DNA of 64,000 nucleotides, taken from assembly GCA_947496705.1 (NCBI GenBank), contig CANMDW010000030.1, forward strand, positions 1 through 64,000, in the 5' to 3' direction. A model generated the notes under the pieces. It had not been told where the DNA came from and did no database searches. It was given only the letters and a program-made list of their open reading frames with translations. A program made the position numbers and the translations under genes. Shown here in pieces: positions 14,765-22,065 of the stretch. The stretch's first letter is position 1. Each line of letters begins with the position of its first letter. Origin of the DNA: an uncultured Aquimarina sp. (GTDB lineage Bacteria > Bacteroidota > Bacteroidia > Flavobacteriales > Flavobacteriaceae).

Positions 14765-15388
14765 ATGGATGAATTAGAATTATTAAAGAAAGACTGGAAA
14801 AAACAGGAAGAAGTGTTTCCTAAATTGTCCTATAATGAAATTTATAAAATGATATTGAAGAAATCTTCTTCAATGGTGAAATGGATTTTTATTATTAGTG
14901 TATTAGAGTTTCTATTATGGGCTTCTGTTGATATCTCGGTAAGATTAAGTGGAGATTATGATAAATTAAATGTAATTGAATTGGAAGGGTTTTCAATTGT
15001 TTCTACTATAATATCATATGGTATTCTCATCTATTTTATGATTAGGTTTTATTTGAACTATAAAAGAATTCAGACAACAGATTCTGCAAAAGTATTGATG
15101 CAGAATATTTTAAAAACACGAAGAACCGTAAAATACTATGTTTGGACGATCCTGAGTTTTTTAATTTTAAATACTATTATATTTATAGGGTATTTAGCAA
15201 TTTTTACTGATACATATTCGAGCCAATCCGAAGGAGAACAAGTCCCTGTATTATTAGTAGTTGTAAGTACAATTATTGGCTTAGGTATTTTTATTGGTCT
15301 TATTGCGTTGTTTTATCGTGTAATTTATGGAATTTTAACCCGAAGGCTAAAAAAGAATTACAAAGAACTTGAAAAACTGGAAGTTTAG
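14765..15388 (+). CDS. Membrane protein, candidate regulator of the upstream sigma factor
   Basis: A 207-residue protein with a short acidic/basic N-terminus (M-D-E-L-E-L-L-K-K-D-W-K-K-Q), then four predicted membrane helices (about 38-56, 78-100, 122-145, 158-183) and a basic tail (T-R-R-L-K-K-N-Y-K-E-L). It starts 4 bp after the sigma gene, so the two are almost certainly cotranscribed. No zinc anti-sigma motif (H-x3-C-x2-C) is present. Related sequences follow ECF sigma genes in other flavobacteria; an anti-sigma role is plausible but unproven. Its stop lies 3 bp from the convergent LETM1-related gene. Confidence 0.8.
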   Translation: MDELELLKKDWKKQEEVFPKLSYNEIYKMILKKSSSMVKWIFIISVLEFLLWASVDISVRLSGDYDKLNVIELEGFSIVSTIISYGILIYFMIRFYLNYKRIQTTDSAKVLMQNILKTRRTVKYYVWTILSFLILNTIIFIGYLAIFTDTYSSQSEGEQVPVLLVVVSTIIGLGIFIGLIALFYRVIYGILTRRLKKNYKELEKLEV

Positions 15389-15391
15389 CCC

Positions 15392-16576
15392 TTATTTGTT
15401 CTCATTAAAAGCAGAAGGTAATAATTGAGGGATAAACTTTATTAATAATGGCAATAAGAGGCTTCCGCCGGGTAGAATAAAAATTGCCAGCGAGGGGATG
15501 GTTTTACAAATATCAAGCAATTGCTGTTTTACCTGTTGTTTTTCTTCTTTAGATAAATCACGCATGGCCGATTGGCCTAATAAGATCATTAGATCTTTGC
15601 TCTCAGAGATTTCTTTAATCAATCGTTTTTTATTTCTCAGGATTAATACGCTTACCGTTCTCGAGGTATGCTGATAAAAATGCAATGCAGGGTGCGAATA
15701 GTTAAAGAACGAAATTTTATTCTTATGATCATCTATAAATCTTTGTACCAGGTCTATAGATTCATTTACAACAGTTGTAGGAATCTGCAACTCTGCTCCA
15801 AGGGCAGACATAAAGGTTTGCTCACCTTGATCCAATTTCTTGTCATTCCATACTGCAAGACTTGTAAGATCCAGAATATACCTTTTTTCAATTTCATCGG
15901 TATAAGGATCTAATTCTATATAATCAAAACTAGCTTCCTCTTCGGTAGAGATATTGGTATACCTTACAGATGAAGCAAATAATTTAACCAACAATTTATC
16001 ATAATCGTCTTGTTCCTGTTTAGAATTCAATGCAAGGAAAACAGTATTTGTGAGGGTTTCTTCAAGTTTTGCCGCATACTCAAAGGGATTCTTGTCGTGT
16101 ATCAAAAAATAATCAAAAGCCAACACATCAATAAACAATAAGGCATTGGTTAAGAGATGACTGAAGTTTTTCTTAAAAATAGACTCATTTGTTTGAATAC
16201 GGGCGTGTATAATTTTTTCCAGCTTCTCATTTTTATTGGCAGGAAGTACATTGGCAAAAGAAAAAAATGATTTTTTTGTATCCAGAAAGCCATAAAACTG
16301 AATAAGTGCATCGATACAGTCCTTTTTGTCTGCATTTTCGATAGTATCATAATACGTAACGATGAGGGCGGTAAATAAGTTAATTTTGGTTTTCTCCTCT
16401 TCAGAATATACAATATCAGAATTATTAGAAATGATAGTACCTACCGATGTTCCGTATATAAACCCCACTCGTCTCAGATCAGAGTACAACTCGTCTAGTG
16501 ACCATTGAAATACATGTGGATCGCTATCCAGATCCTTTAAAAATTTTTCTACCCAACCAGAAGTCGAAGGATTCAT
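15392..16576 (-). CDS. LETM1-related (biofilm-associated type) protein
   Basis: A 394-residue, mostly helical protein without signal peptide. The C-terminal 40 residues (I-C-K-T-I-P-S-L-A-I-F-I-L-P-G-G, then L-L-P-L-L-I-K-F-I-P-Q-L-L-P) match the hydrophobic motif after the LETM1 core in mitochondrial ion-exchange proteins. Bacteroidota homologues are called LETM1-related biofilm-associated proteins. The middle part (about 235-290) has an acidic TerB-like look (L-A-V-W-N-D-K-K-L-D-Q-G-E). The function is not established. A 164-bp miniature element begins 14 bp before its start codon, so its promoter or leader must lie within or beyond that element. Confidence 0.82.
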   Translation of the reverse strand: MNPSTSGWVEKFLKDLDSDPHVFQWSLDELYSDLRRVGFIYGTSVGTIISNNSDIVYSEEEKTKINLFTALIVTYYDTIENADKKDCIDALIQFYGFLDTKKSFFSFANVLPANKNEKLEKIIHARIQTNESIFKKNFSHLLTNALLFIDVLAFDYFLIHDKNPFEYAAKLEETLTNTVFLALNSKQEQDDYDKLLVKLFASSVRYTNISTEEEASFDYIELDPYTDEIEKRYILDLTSLAVWNDKKLDQGEQTFMSALGAELQIPTTVVNESIDLVQRFIDDHKNKISFFNYSHPALHFYQHTSRTVSVLILRNKKRLIKEISESKDLMILLGQSAMRDLSKEEKQQVKQQLLDICKTIPSLAIFILPGGSLLLPLLIKFIPQLLPSAFNENK

Positions 16577-16590
16577 ACATTGGTGTTAGT

Positions 16591-16754
16591 TAGTGCCTGG
16601 TCGGGAATATATCACTATTCAATTTGTTTCTTTTTGCGCTATTTTTATTTGTTTTTTATCGCCTGATGCTAAGGCATCTGCGTCAAAAAAGAAAATTAAA
16701 ATCTCATCAAAAATAATTCAAATTATAAAAACCGTCTATTTCCGACCAGACACT
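16591..16754. mobile_element. Miniature inverted-repeat element, family 1, copy A (164 bp)
   Basis: Ends AGTGCCTGGTCGG and CCGACCAGACACT are inverted repeats; AGTT flanks both sides (16587-16590 and 16755-16758) as a 4-bp target duplication. The interior is AT-rich, with a conserved GATGC-taag-GCATC hairpin and no coding capacity. The minus strand contains TATTTTTG, which fits the Bacteroidota TAnnTTTG -7 box; no convincing -33 box was seen. It lies 14 bp upstream of the LETM1-related start codon. Confidence 0.92.
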
Positions 16755-16790
16755 AGTTAGATAGCTAAGTTATTTTAAATAATATAAAAG

Positions 16791-16831
16791 AAAAAAGCAT
16801 TCTTGATAAAATATCAAAGAATGCTTTTTTT
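16791..16831. terminator. Terminator downstream of sodC
   Basis: AAAAAAGCATTCTTGATA pairs with TATCAAAGAATGCTTTTTT (one bulged A) over a 3-4 base loop, with A- and T-runs at the two sides. It ends the minus-strand sodC transcript and could work in both directions. Confidence 0.9.
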
Positions 16832-16848
16832 GAATAAAAAATAACTTA

Positions 16849-17430
16849 CTATTGAATAATTCCACCACAACTTACTCTGCCACCGGCAGCACCAGTGGGT
16901 TGGGAGGTAAAGTCGTCTATACCCTGATGTACAATGATCGCTTTACCAATAATATTCTTTTTTTCGTCATCACATCCAATACACCATTCATTAGTGGCAA
17001 AAGTAATACTGGCATTTCCTTCTGTATCGGCTTTAAGATTGCCAATATCTCCTTTGTGATACCCTTCAGAAGCACCCCATTTCCCATGAGGTTTCATCGT
17101 TGGATTCCAATGCCCGCCTGTAGATTTACCATCTGGCGAAGAGCAATCAGCTTTCTCATGAATATGAATTGCATGCTCACCTTCACTAAGCCCGGTAATT
17201 TCGGCCACCATATTTACCATGCCCTCAGATTCTGTAAAGATGACTTTACCAGAAACTTTACTATCACTTTTTGGCTCTAGTGCAAATGAGATAGTCTTTG
17301 TTTGTTCTTCCATTTTTTCTTCTTCAACAGTTTCTGTATTATTTTCCCGATCTGCTTCTTTCTTTTCTCCTTTACAACTAAATATGGTAATGGATAAAAA
17401 AGAGAATACTACCAATTGTAACGTTTTCAT
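16849..17430 (-). CDS. sodC: Cu/Zn superoxide dismutase lipoprotein
   Basis: A 193-residue periplasmic or outer-membrane superoxide dismutase, which converts superoxide to oxygen and hydrogen peroxide. A lipoprotein signal ends I-T-I-F-S-C (Cys19), followed by an acidic linker. The enzyme domain (about 45-193) has the metal motifs H-A-I-H-I-H-E-K-A-D-C, G-G-H-W-N-P, H-K-G-D-I-G-N and I-I-V-H-Q, and the C-terminal G-G-R-V-S-C-G-G-I. All expected copper and zinc ligands and the disulfide cysteines appear present. The gene stands alone on the minus strand between two copies of the family 1 miniature element, with its start 19 bp from copy B and a strong terminator after it. Confidence 0.95.
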   Translation of the reverse strand: MKTLQLVVFSFLSITIFSCKGEKKEADRENNTETVEEEKMEEQTKTISFALEPKSDSKVSGKVIFTESEGMVNMVAEITGLSEGEHAIHIHEKADCSSPDGKSTGGHWNPTMKPHGKWGASEGYHKGDIGNLKADTEGNASITFATNEWCIGCDDEKKNIIGKAIIVHQGIDDFTSQPTGAAGGRVSCGGIIQ

Positions 17431-17449
17431 AATTTTATGATTTGTATGT

Positions 17450-17613
17450 AGTGCCTGGTCAGAAATATATCACTATTAAATTTGTTTCTTTTTGCGCTAT
17501 TTTCATTTGTTTTTTATCGCCTGATGCTATGGCATCTGCTTCAAAAAAAGAAAATTAAAATCCCACCAAAAATAATTCAAATTATAAAAACTGTCTATTT
17601 CCGACCAGGCACT
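17450..17613. mobile_element. Miniature inverted-repeat element, family 1, copy B (164 bp)
   Basis: Same length, orientation and ends as copy A (AGTGCCTGGTC... and ...CCGACCAGGCACT). The 4-bp duplication is ATGT (17446-17449 and 17614-17617). Because A and B carry different flanking duplications, they inserted independently and did not move sodC as one unit. Copy B is 19 bp before the sodC start codon. Confidence 0.92.
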
Positions 17614-17714
17614 ATGTAGTTTGTAAACGTAAGATAATGTAGTTTTAGTTTATGGCAAAAAAAATAAGCAGGAAATCCAAAATGTGTCTGCAAGTCTGAT
17701 ATTTTGATTGATCA

Positions 17715-18194
17715 TTATCTTTTTATGAGTTCTCGGTTATCCCGAATACCTCGTTTTAGATTTTCTGTAATAATAAGAGCCTTATCAATACGGGTCTGTG
17801 AATTTTTGATTTTCAAAATGTAGTAAATTAGACTTCGTTTTTTACCATCGGTCAGAGATTCAAAGATTTCTAAAGATTCCGGGTCACTTTGTAAAACTGC
17901 ATCAAACTCCTCTGGCATTTCTACACCGTACTTTGAGGTGTCCTCAGATAACTGCACTTCAAAATAGTCTGTAGAGAAAACACCAAGTTTTTTCTGATTT
18001 TCTTTATTAAAAGTGATATGATAGTTTCCCTGGTATTTTTGAAGTGCCGCATGAAATTGTACAGATGTATTACCAAATGTAATTTGAACCATAACTCTTT
18101 TGTGACCTTGCTTTAAAAGTGATTGTACAATTTCATCAGGGACAATAATACTGTGATTAGAGTGAAGAGAAGTTTCAAAAACAGGAGTTTTCAT
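17715..18194 (-). CDS. YdeI/OmpD-associated family protein (DUF1905 plus YdeI-like)
   Basis: A 159-residue cytosolic protein. The N-terminal half (about 1-90) is DUF1905-like with V-P-D-E-I-V-Q-S-L and V-M-V-Q-I-T-F. The C-terminal half has the YdeI signature E-M-P-E-E-F-D-A-V-L-Q-S-D-P-E and G-K-K-R-S-L-I-Y-Y-I-L-K-I-K-N-S. Relatives have been linked to bacteriocin or antimicrobial-peptide protection, but the biochemical function is unknown. It is alone on its strand, followed 101 bp downstream by element copy B. Confidence 0.85.
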   Translation of the reverse strand: MKTPVFETSLHSNHSIIVPDEIVQSLLKQGHKRVMVQITFGNTSVQFHAALQKYQGNYHITFNKENQKKLGVFSTDYFEVQLSEDTSKYGVEMPEEFDAVLQSDPESLEIFESLTDGKKRSLIYYILKIKNSQTRIDKALIITENLKRGIRDNRELIKR

Positions 18195-18575
18195 AGGTTA
18201 CAAAATTATTTAAAAAAAGAGCATGAATATAATAAACTATGATTTGAGAATATCTTGTTTAAGCTTTGTGAGTTTTTGTTAATCAAAAATTATAGATTTA
18301 TAAAGGTAGTTAAATCATTTTTCTTAAAAAATTAAAAAAAAATTGACGCTTTTACCGTAATAAGAAAAGGGAATTTGTATTCTTCCGATTTTTGAAAATA
18401 TACACGTATTGAATATTATTTTTTGATGAAGCCAATGCCAGTAATGGTTAAACAAGAATGATTTGTGAACGCAGTATTTTTGATCACAACACTGAAAAAA
18501 AATCAATATTATTGTTAATTTATAATAATTAAATATGACTTTGTTATCTATTGTCATAAATTATTTAAATTTTGC
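18195..18575. other. Intergenic region between divergent genes; no gene seen
   Basis: An AT-rich 380-bp region between the YdeI-like gene (minus) and the M36 protease gene (plus). No credible frame, hairpin or repeat was found apart from the promoter-like box at its right end. Confidence 0.6.
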
Positions 18576-18583
18576 TAATTTTG
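18576..18583 (+). promoter_or_regulatory. Candidate Bacteroidota -7 promoter box for the M36 protease gene
   Basis: TAATTTTG fits the TAnnTTTG consensus of the Bacteroidota primary sigma factor. A TTG lies 22 bp upstream, near the expected spacing. The start codon is 27 bp downstream. Confidence 0.5.
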
Positions 18584-18610
18584 TAGAACACAAACTCAAA
18601 ACTTATTTTT

Positions 18611-21600
18611 ATGAAAAAAGTCTACTCGTTTGCCTTTTTGGTATTCTTATTGGGGCAAACAATCTTAGCACAGGACATGAACACTATTGTTCGTAATCAT
18701 TTCCAAGATCTTACAACAAGTACTGCAAAATCTGCTCTTACCGTCGATGATGTGTCTGAGTGGAAGATAACAGATGTTGTTAACTCGCTTAATTCTGAGA
18801 TTAAGCATGTATATGTGAAACAATTCTATAATGGGACTCCCATTGAGGATGGAACCTATAAATTGACGGTTAAAAATAATCAGGTGACCTGGAAAATCGA
18901 TCAATTGATAGATAATGTTAAATCTAAGGTCGTTTCTGCCAAATCATCTTCAACTCCCGAAAGTGCAATCAATGCAGTTATAAGGGCCCATAAATTACCT
19001 TCTGCAAAGGTGCTGGCAAAAACGATAAACAAATCAAGCGGAAGCGATGTTCTGGAATTCAGGAATTCTGGGATAACCATTGATAATGAGCCCATCGAAA
19101 TCAGAAAAGTGTATAAACTTTTTAATAACGAACTGCGTCTTTGCTGGTATGTAAGCCTATATCAAAAAGATGGAAATCATTGGTGGAATTCTTACGTAGA
19201 TATGGCGAGCAATCAAATCATCTATGAATATGATGGAGTAATCTCTTGTAATTTCGGCACTCCCGATCATGAAGCTCACCATCACGAATCTGTACTTTTT
19301 GATAACAAAAAGGTGGCTACGGCTGCCACAGCGCCAACCGCAGCTTTGGCCCCCGATTCATACAATGTATTTGCTTTACCGTTAGAGAGCCCGATTCATG
19401 GTAATCGTTCTGTAGCAACAAATCCTGCCAATACAACAGCTTCTCCTTTTGGATGGCATGACACCAACGGAAACGCAGGAGCAGAGTATACCATTACCAG
19501 AGGTAATAATGTATGGGCACAGGATGATAGTAATGGTAATAACGGAACCGGTTTTTCACCAGATGGGGGAGCAAGTTTGGATTTTGATTTCCCGGTTAAT
19601 TTAAACCAAAACCCAAGTAGTTATAGAAGTGCTGCTATTACCAACCTGTTTTATTGGAACAATATTATGCATGATGTATGGTACCAATATGGTTTTGATG
19701 AATCCAGCGGAAATTTCCAGGAAAATAATTATGGAAAAGGAGGTGCAGGAAGTGACTCGGTAAATGCAGATGCTCAAGATGGAAGCGGGACCAATAATGC
19801 TAATTTCTCAACTCCCGGAGACGGTGGTAATCCAAGAATGCAAATGTTTCTTTGGAACAGAACGAGTCCGGGTAGGGATGGAGACCTTGATAATGGGATC
19901 ATTGCTCATGAATATGGGCACGGTATTTCTATTCGATTGGTGGGAGGCCCTTCTTCCAATAATTTAGGAGGTTCTGAACAGATGGGAGAAGGCTGGTCAG
20001 ACTGGTTTGGCCTTATGCTTACCATGAAAGCCGGTGATGTCGGAACCGATGGTAGAGGAATTGGCACCTATGTACTGGGACAAGGTACAGGTGGCCCCGG
20101 AATTCGCCCAACTCGATATTCAATCAACAGATCTATTAATAATACAGATTATGCAGATATAGGCGGCCTTGCCAGACCTCATGGTGTAGGATATGCCTTT
20201 GCTACAATACTTTGGGATATGACCTGGGCATTAATTGATGTAGAAGGTTTTGATCCCGATTTTTATAATGGAACCGGAGGAAATAATATTGCCATGGCAC
20301 TCGTTATCGAAGGGTTAAAAAATACAGCAAACAATCCTGGATTTGTCTCGGGTCGTGATGGGATTCTTCAGGCAGATCAGGATCTGTATGGAGGACAATA
20401 TAATTGCCTGATCTGGAAAACATTTGCAGAACGAGGGGTTGGACAGGGAGCCAACGAAAACAATAATGGAGGTTCTAATGGCCAAACCGATCAAACAGTT
20501 TCTTTTGAGAATCCATGTGATGGAGGCCCCGGGCCAGGTAATGGTGACTGTTCTGGTGATATAGCTTCATTCCCATTTGCAGAGAGTTTTGAAACGAACC
20601 TGGGAGAATGGAAACAAGCTACCTCTGGGGATGATATCGACTGGACCAGAAATTCTGGAGGTACTCCTTCAAACGGAACCGGACCTGCTGCTGCTGTAGA
20701 CGGTAGTTTCTACCTATATGTAGAAGCTTCAGGAAATGGAACGGGATTCCCTAATAAGAGAGCAATCTTACATTCTCCTTGTCTTGATTTTAGTAGCTTA
20801 ACATCGCCAACGCTTACGTTCCAGTATCATATGGTAGGGAGCGCAGTAGAAACCTTTGCAGTCGAAGCAAGAAAAGACAATACAGGAGACTGGGTAGCTG
20901 TATTTAGCAAAACAGGTGCTCAAGGTACCGATTGGAATGCGGCAAATATTGATCTTTCTGCTTATGCAGGAGAAGCAAGTGTGCAATTGCGATTTAATGC
21001 AGTTACAGGAGATGGTACCAGCGGATGGCAAAGTGATATTGCTATAGATGCTGTTTCTATTCAGAACGGTACAGTACCACCTTCTGGTTGTGATGCGTTG
21101 AATTTTAACGATTTCCAAATCAATCCTTTTTCTAATCAGGATTCGGCAGGTAATTTCTCAATTGTAAATGCAGGAGCAGGATTGTCTATGCAAAACAATA
21201 CATGGAAATATATTCCTTTTAATTACACAGTAACACCAAATACAGTGATCGAATTTGATTTTAGTAGTACAGGTCAGGGAGAAATCCATGCAGTTGGTTT
21301 TGAAAATGACAACGATTTGACTGCTACAAGATATTTCAAAGTTCATGGTACTCAAAATTATGGAGTAACCAACTATGATAATTATGGTAGCGGAACCAAA
21401 AAATATGTTATCCCGGTAGGTACTTTTTATACGGGTAGTATGGATCGCCTGGTGTTTATTAATGATAATGATGCTGGCTCAGGAAATAACTCTACATTCT
21501 CTGATGTAAAGATTTATGAAGGATCCTGTAGCGGATCGGTATTGGCAGCAGAGACAATTGCAGGGTTTGCAGGTGCAGTGGCTATTTTGGGAGATGAAGA

Positions 21601-21853
21601 CGAAGGTATAGTATCTTCTATTAGAATTTCTCCGAATCCATTGAAGAAAGGAAATTTGCTTCAAGTGCATATACCAGGTAAAAATTTATCAGATACTTCG
21701 TATTCGATCATCAATATCATGGGGCAAGTAGTTGGAGAAGGAGTACTTAAAAATAGTAGCTCTATACAGGTGGATTACCTGGAAGCAGGTATGTATTTGC
21801 TTAGAATTCAGAATTCAGAAAGCAAAACAATAGAACGTTTTATTATTCAATAA
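18611..21853 (+). CDS. M36 (fungalysin-type) metalloprotease secreted by T9SS
   Basis: A 1080-residue exported zinc protease. In order: signal peptide (M-K-K-V-Y-S-F-A-F-L-V-F-L-L-G); an N-terminal propeptide (about 20-215) with FTP/PepSY-like features; the M36 catalytic domain (about 250-640) with zinc motif H-E-Y-G-H at 433-437 and a downstream E-G-W-S-D-W that supplies the third ligand. A jelly-roll-like region follows (about 655-820, A-E-S-F-E-T-N-L-G-E-W), then a further beta domain (about 830-975), and a T9SS type A sorting domain (about 1005-1080, beginning I-S-P-N-P-L and containing Y-S-I-I-N-I-M-G-Q-V-V). It probably degrades extracellular protein. It is followed by a strong terminator, so it is monocistronic. 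Confidence 0.95.
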   Translation: MKKVYSFAFLVFLLGQTILAQDMNTIVRNHFQDLTTSTAKSALTVDDVSEWKITDVVNSLNSEIKHVYVKQFYNGTPIEDGTYKLTVKNNQVTWKIDQLIDNVKSKVVSAKSSSTPESAINAVIRAHKLPSAKVLAKTINKSSGSDVLEFRNSGITIDNEPIEIRKVYKLFNNELRLCWYVSLYQKDGNHWWNSYVDMASNQIIYEYDGVISCNFGTPDHEAHHHESVLFDNKKVATAATAPTAALAPDSYNVFALPLESPIHGNRSVATNPANTTASPFGWHDTNGNAGAEYTITRGNNVWAQDDSNGNNGTGFSPDGGASLDFDFPVNLNQNPSSYRSAAITNLFYWNNIMHDVWYQYGFDESSGNFQENNYGKGGAGSDSVNADAQDGSGTNNANFSTPGDGGNPRMQMFLWNRTSPGRDGDLDNGIIAHEYGHGISIRLVGGPSSNNLGGSEQMGEGWSDWFGLMLTMKAGDVGTDGRGIGTYVLGQGTGGPGIRPTRYSINRSINNTDYADIGGLARPHGVGYAFATILWDMTWALIDVEGFDPDFYNGTGGNNIAMALVIEGLKNTANNPGFVSGRDGILQADQDLYGGQYNCLIWKTFAERGVGQGANENNNGGSNGQTDQTVSFENPCDGGPGPGNGDCSGDIASFPFAESFETNLGEWKQATSGDDIDWTRNSGGTPSNGTGPAAAVDGSFYLYVEASGNGTGFPNKRAILHSPCLDFSSLTSPTLTFQYHMVGSAVETFAVEARKDNTGDWVAVFSKTGAQGTDWNAANIDLSAYAGEASVQLRFNAVTGDGTSGWQSDIAIDAVSIQNGTVPPSGCDALNFNDFQINPFSNQDSAGNFSIVNAGAGLSMQNNTWKYIPFNYTVTPNTVIEFDFSSTGQGEIHAVGFENDNDLTATRYFKVHGTQNYGVTNYDNYGSGTKKYVIPVGTFYTGSMDRLVFINDNDAGSGNNSTFSDVKIYEGSCSGSVLAAETIAGFAGAVAILGDEDEGIVSSIRISPNPLKKGNLLQVHIPGKNLSDTSYSIINIMGQVVGEGVLKNSSSIQVDYLEAGMYLLRIQNSESKTIERFIIQ

Positions 21854-21877
21854 TTGATTTGTTGGGGTAGTAAAGTT

Positions 21878-21906
21878 AAAGGCCGTTTGAAAGAACGGCC
21901 TTTTTT
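21878..21906 (+). terminator. Terminator of the M36 protease gene
   Basis: AAAGGCCGTT pairs with AACGGCCTTT around TGAAAG, followed by TTTTTT. A second perfect 15-bp hairpin (21901-21935, TTTATTGAACTC-aagat-GAGTTCAATAAA) starts in the T-run; its GAACTC/GAGTTC centre resembles the tips of miniature element family 2, probably by chance. Confidence 0.9.
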
Positions 21907-22065
21907 ATTGAACTCAAGATGAGTTCAATAAAAAACAAATAAAAATTTGGGGGTAGTTATGCTTTTTTACGTCTTAGTATTATAGACAAGAACTTCATTA
22001 TTAACCTGAAATTTATAGAATATATAATTTTAACTTAAACACTAACCCATTAAATTTTACACAAA

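Noticed and set aside
16591..17613. Composite transposon carrying sodC
   Set aside because: The outer flanks (AGTT on the left, ATGT on the right) differ, and each element has its own duplication, so the two inserted separately.
21901..21935. Minimal copy of miniature element family 2
   Set aside because: Only GAACTC/GAGTTC is shared; the perfect hairpin is better explained as part of the transcription end after the M36 protease gene.
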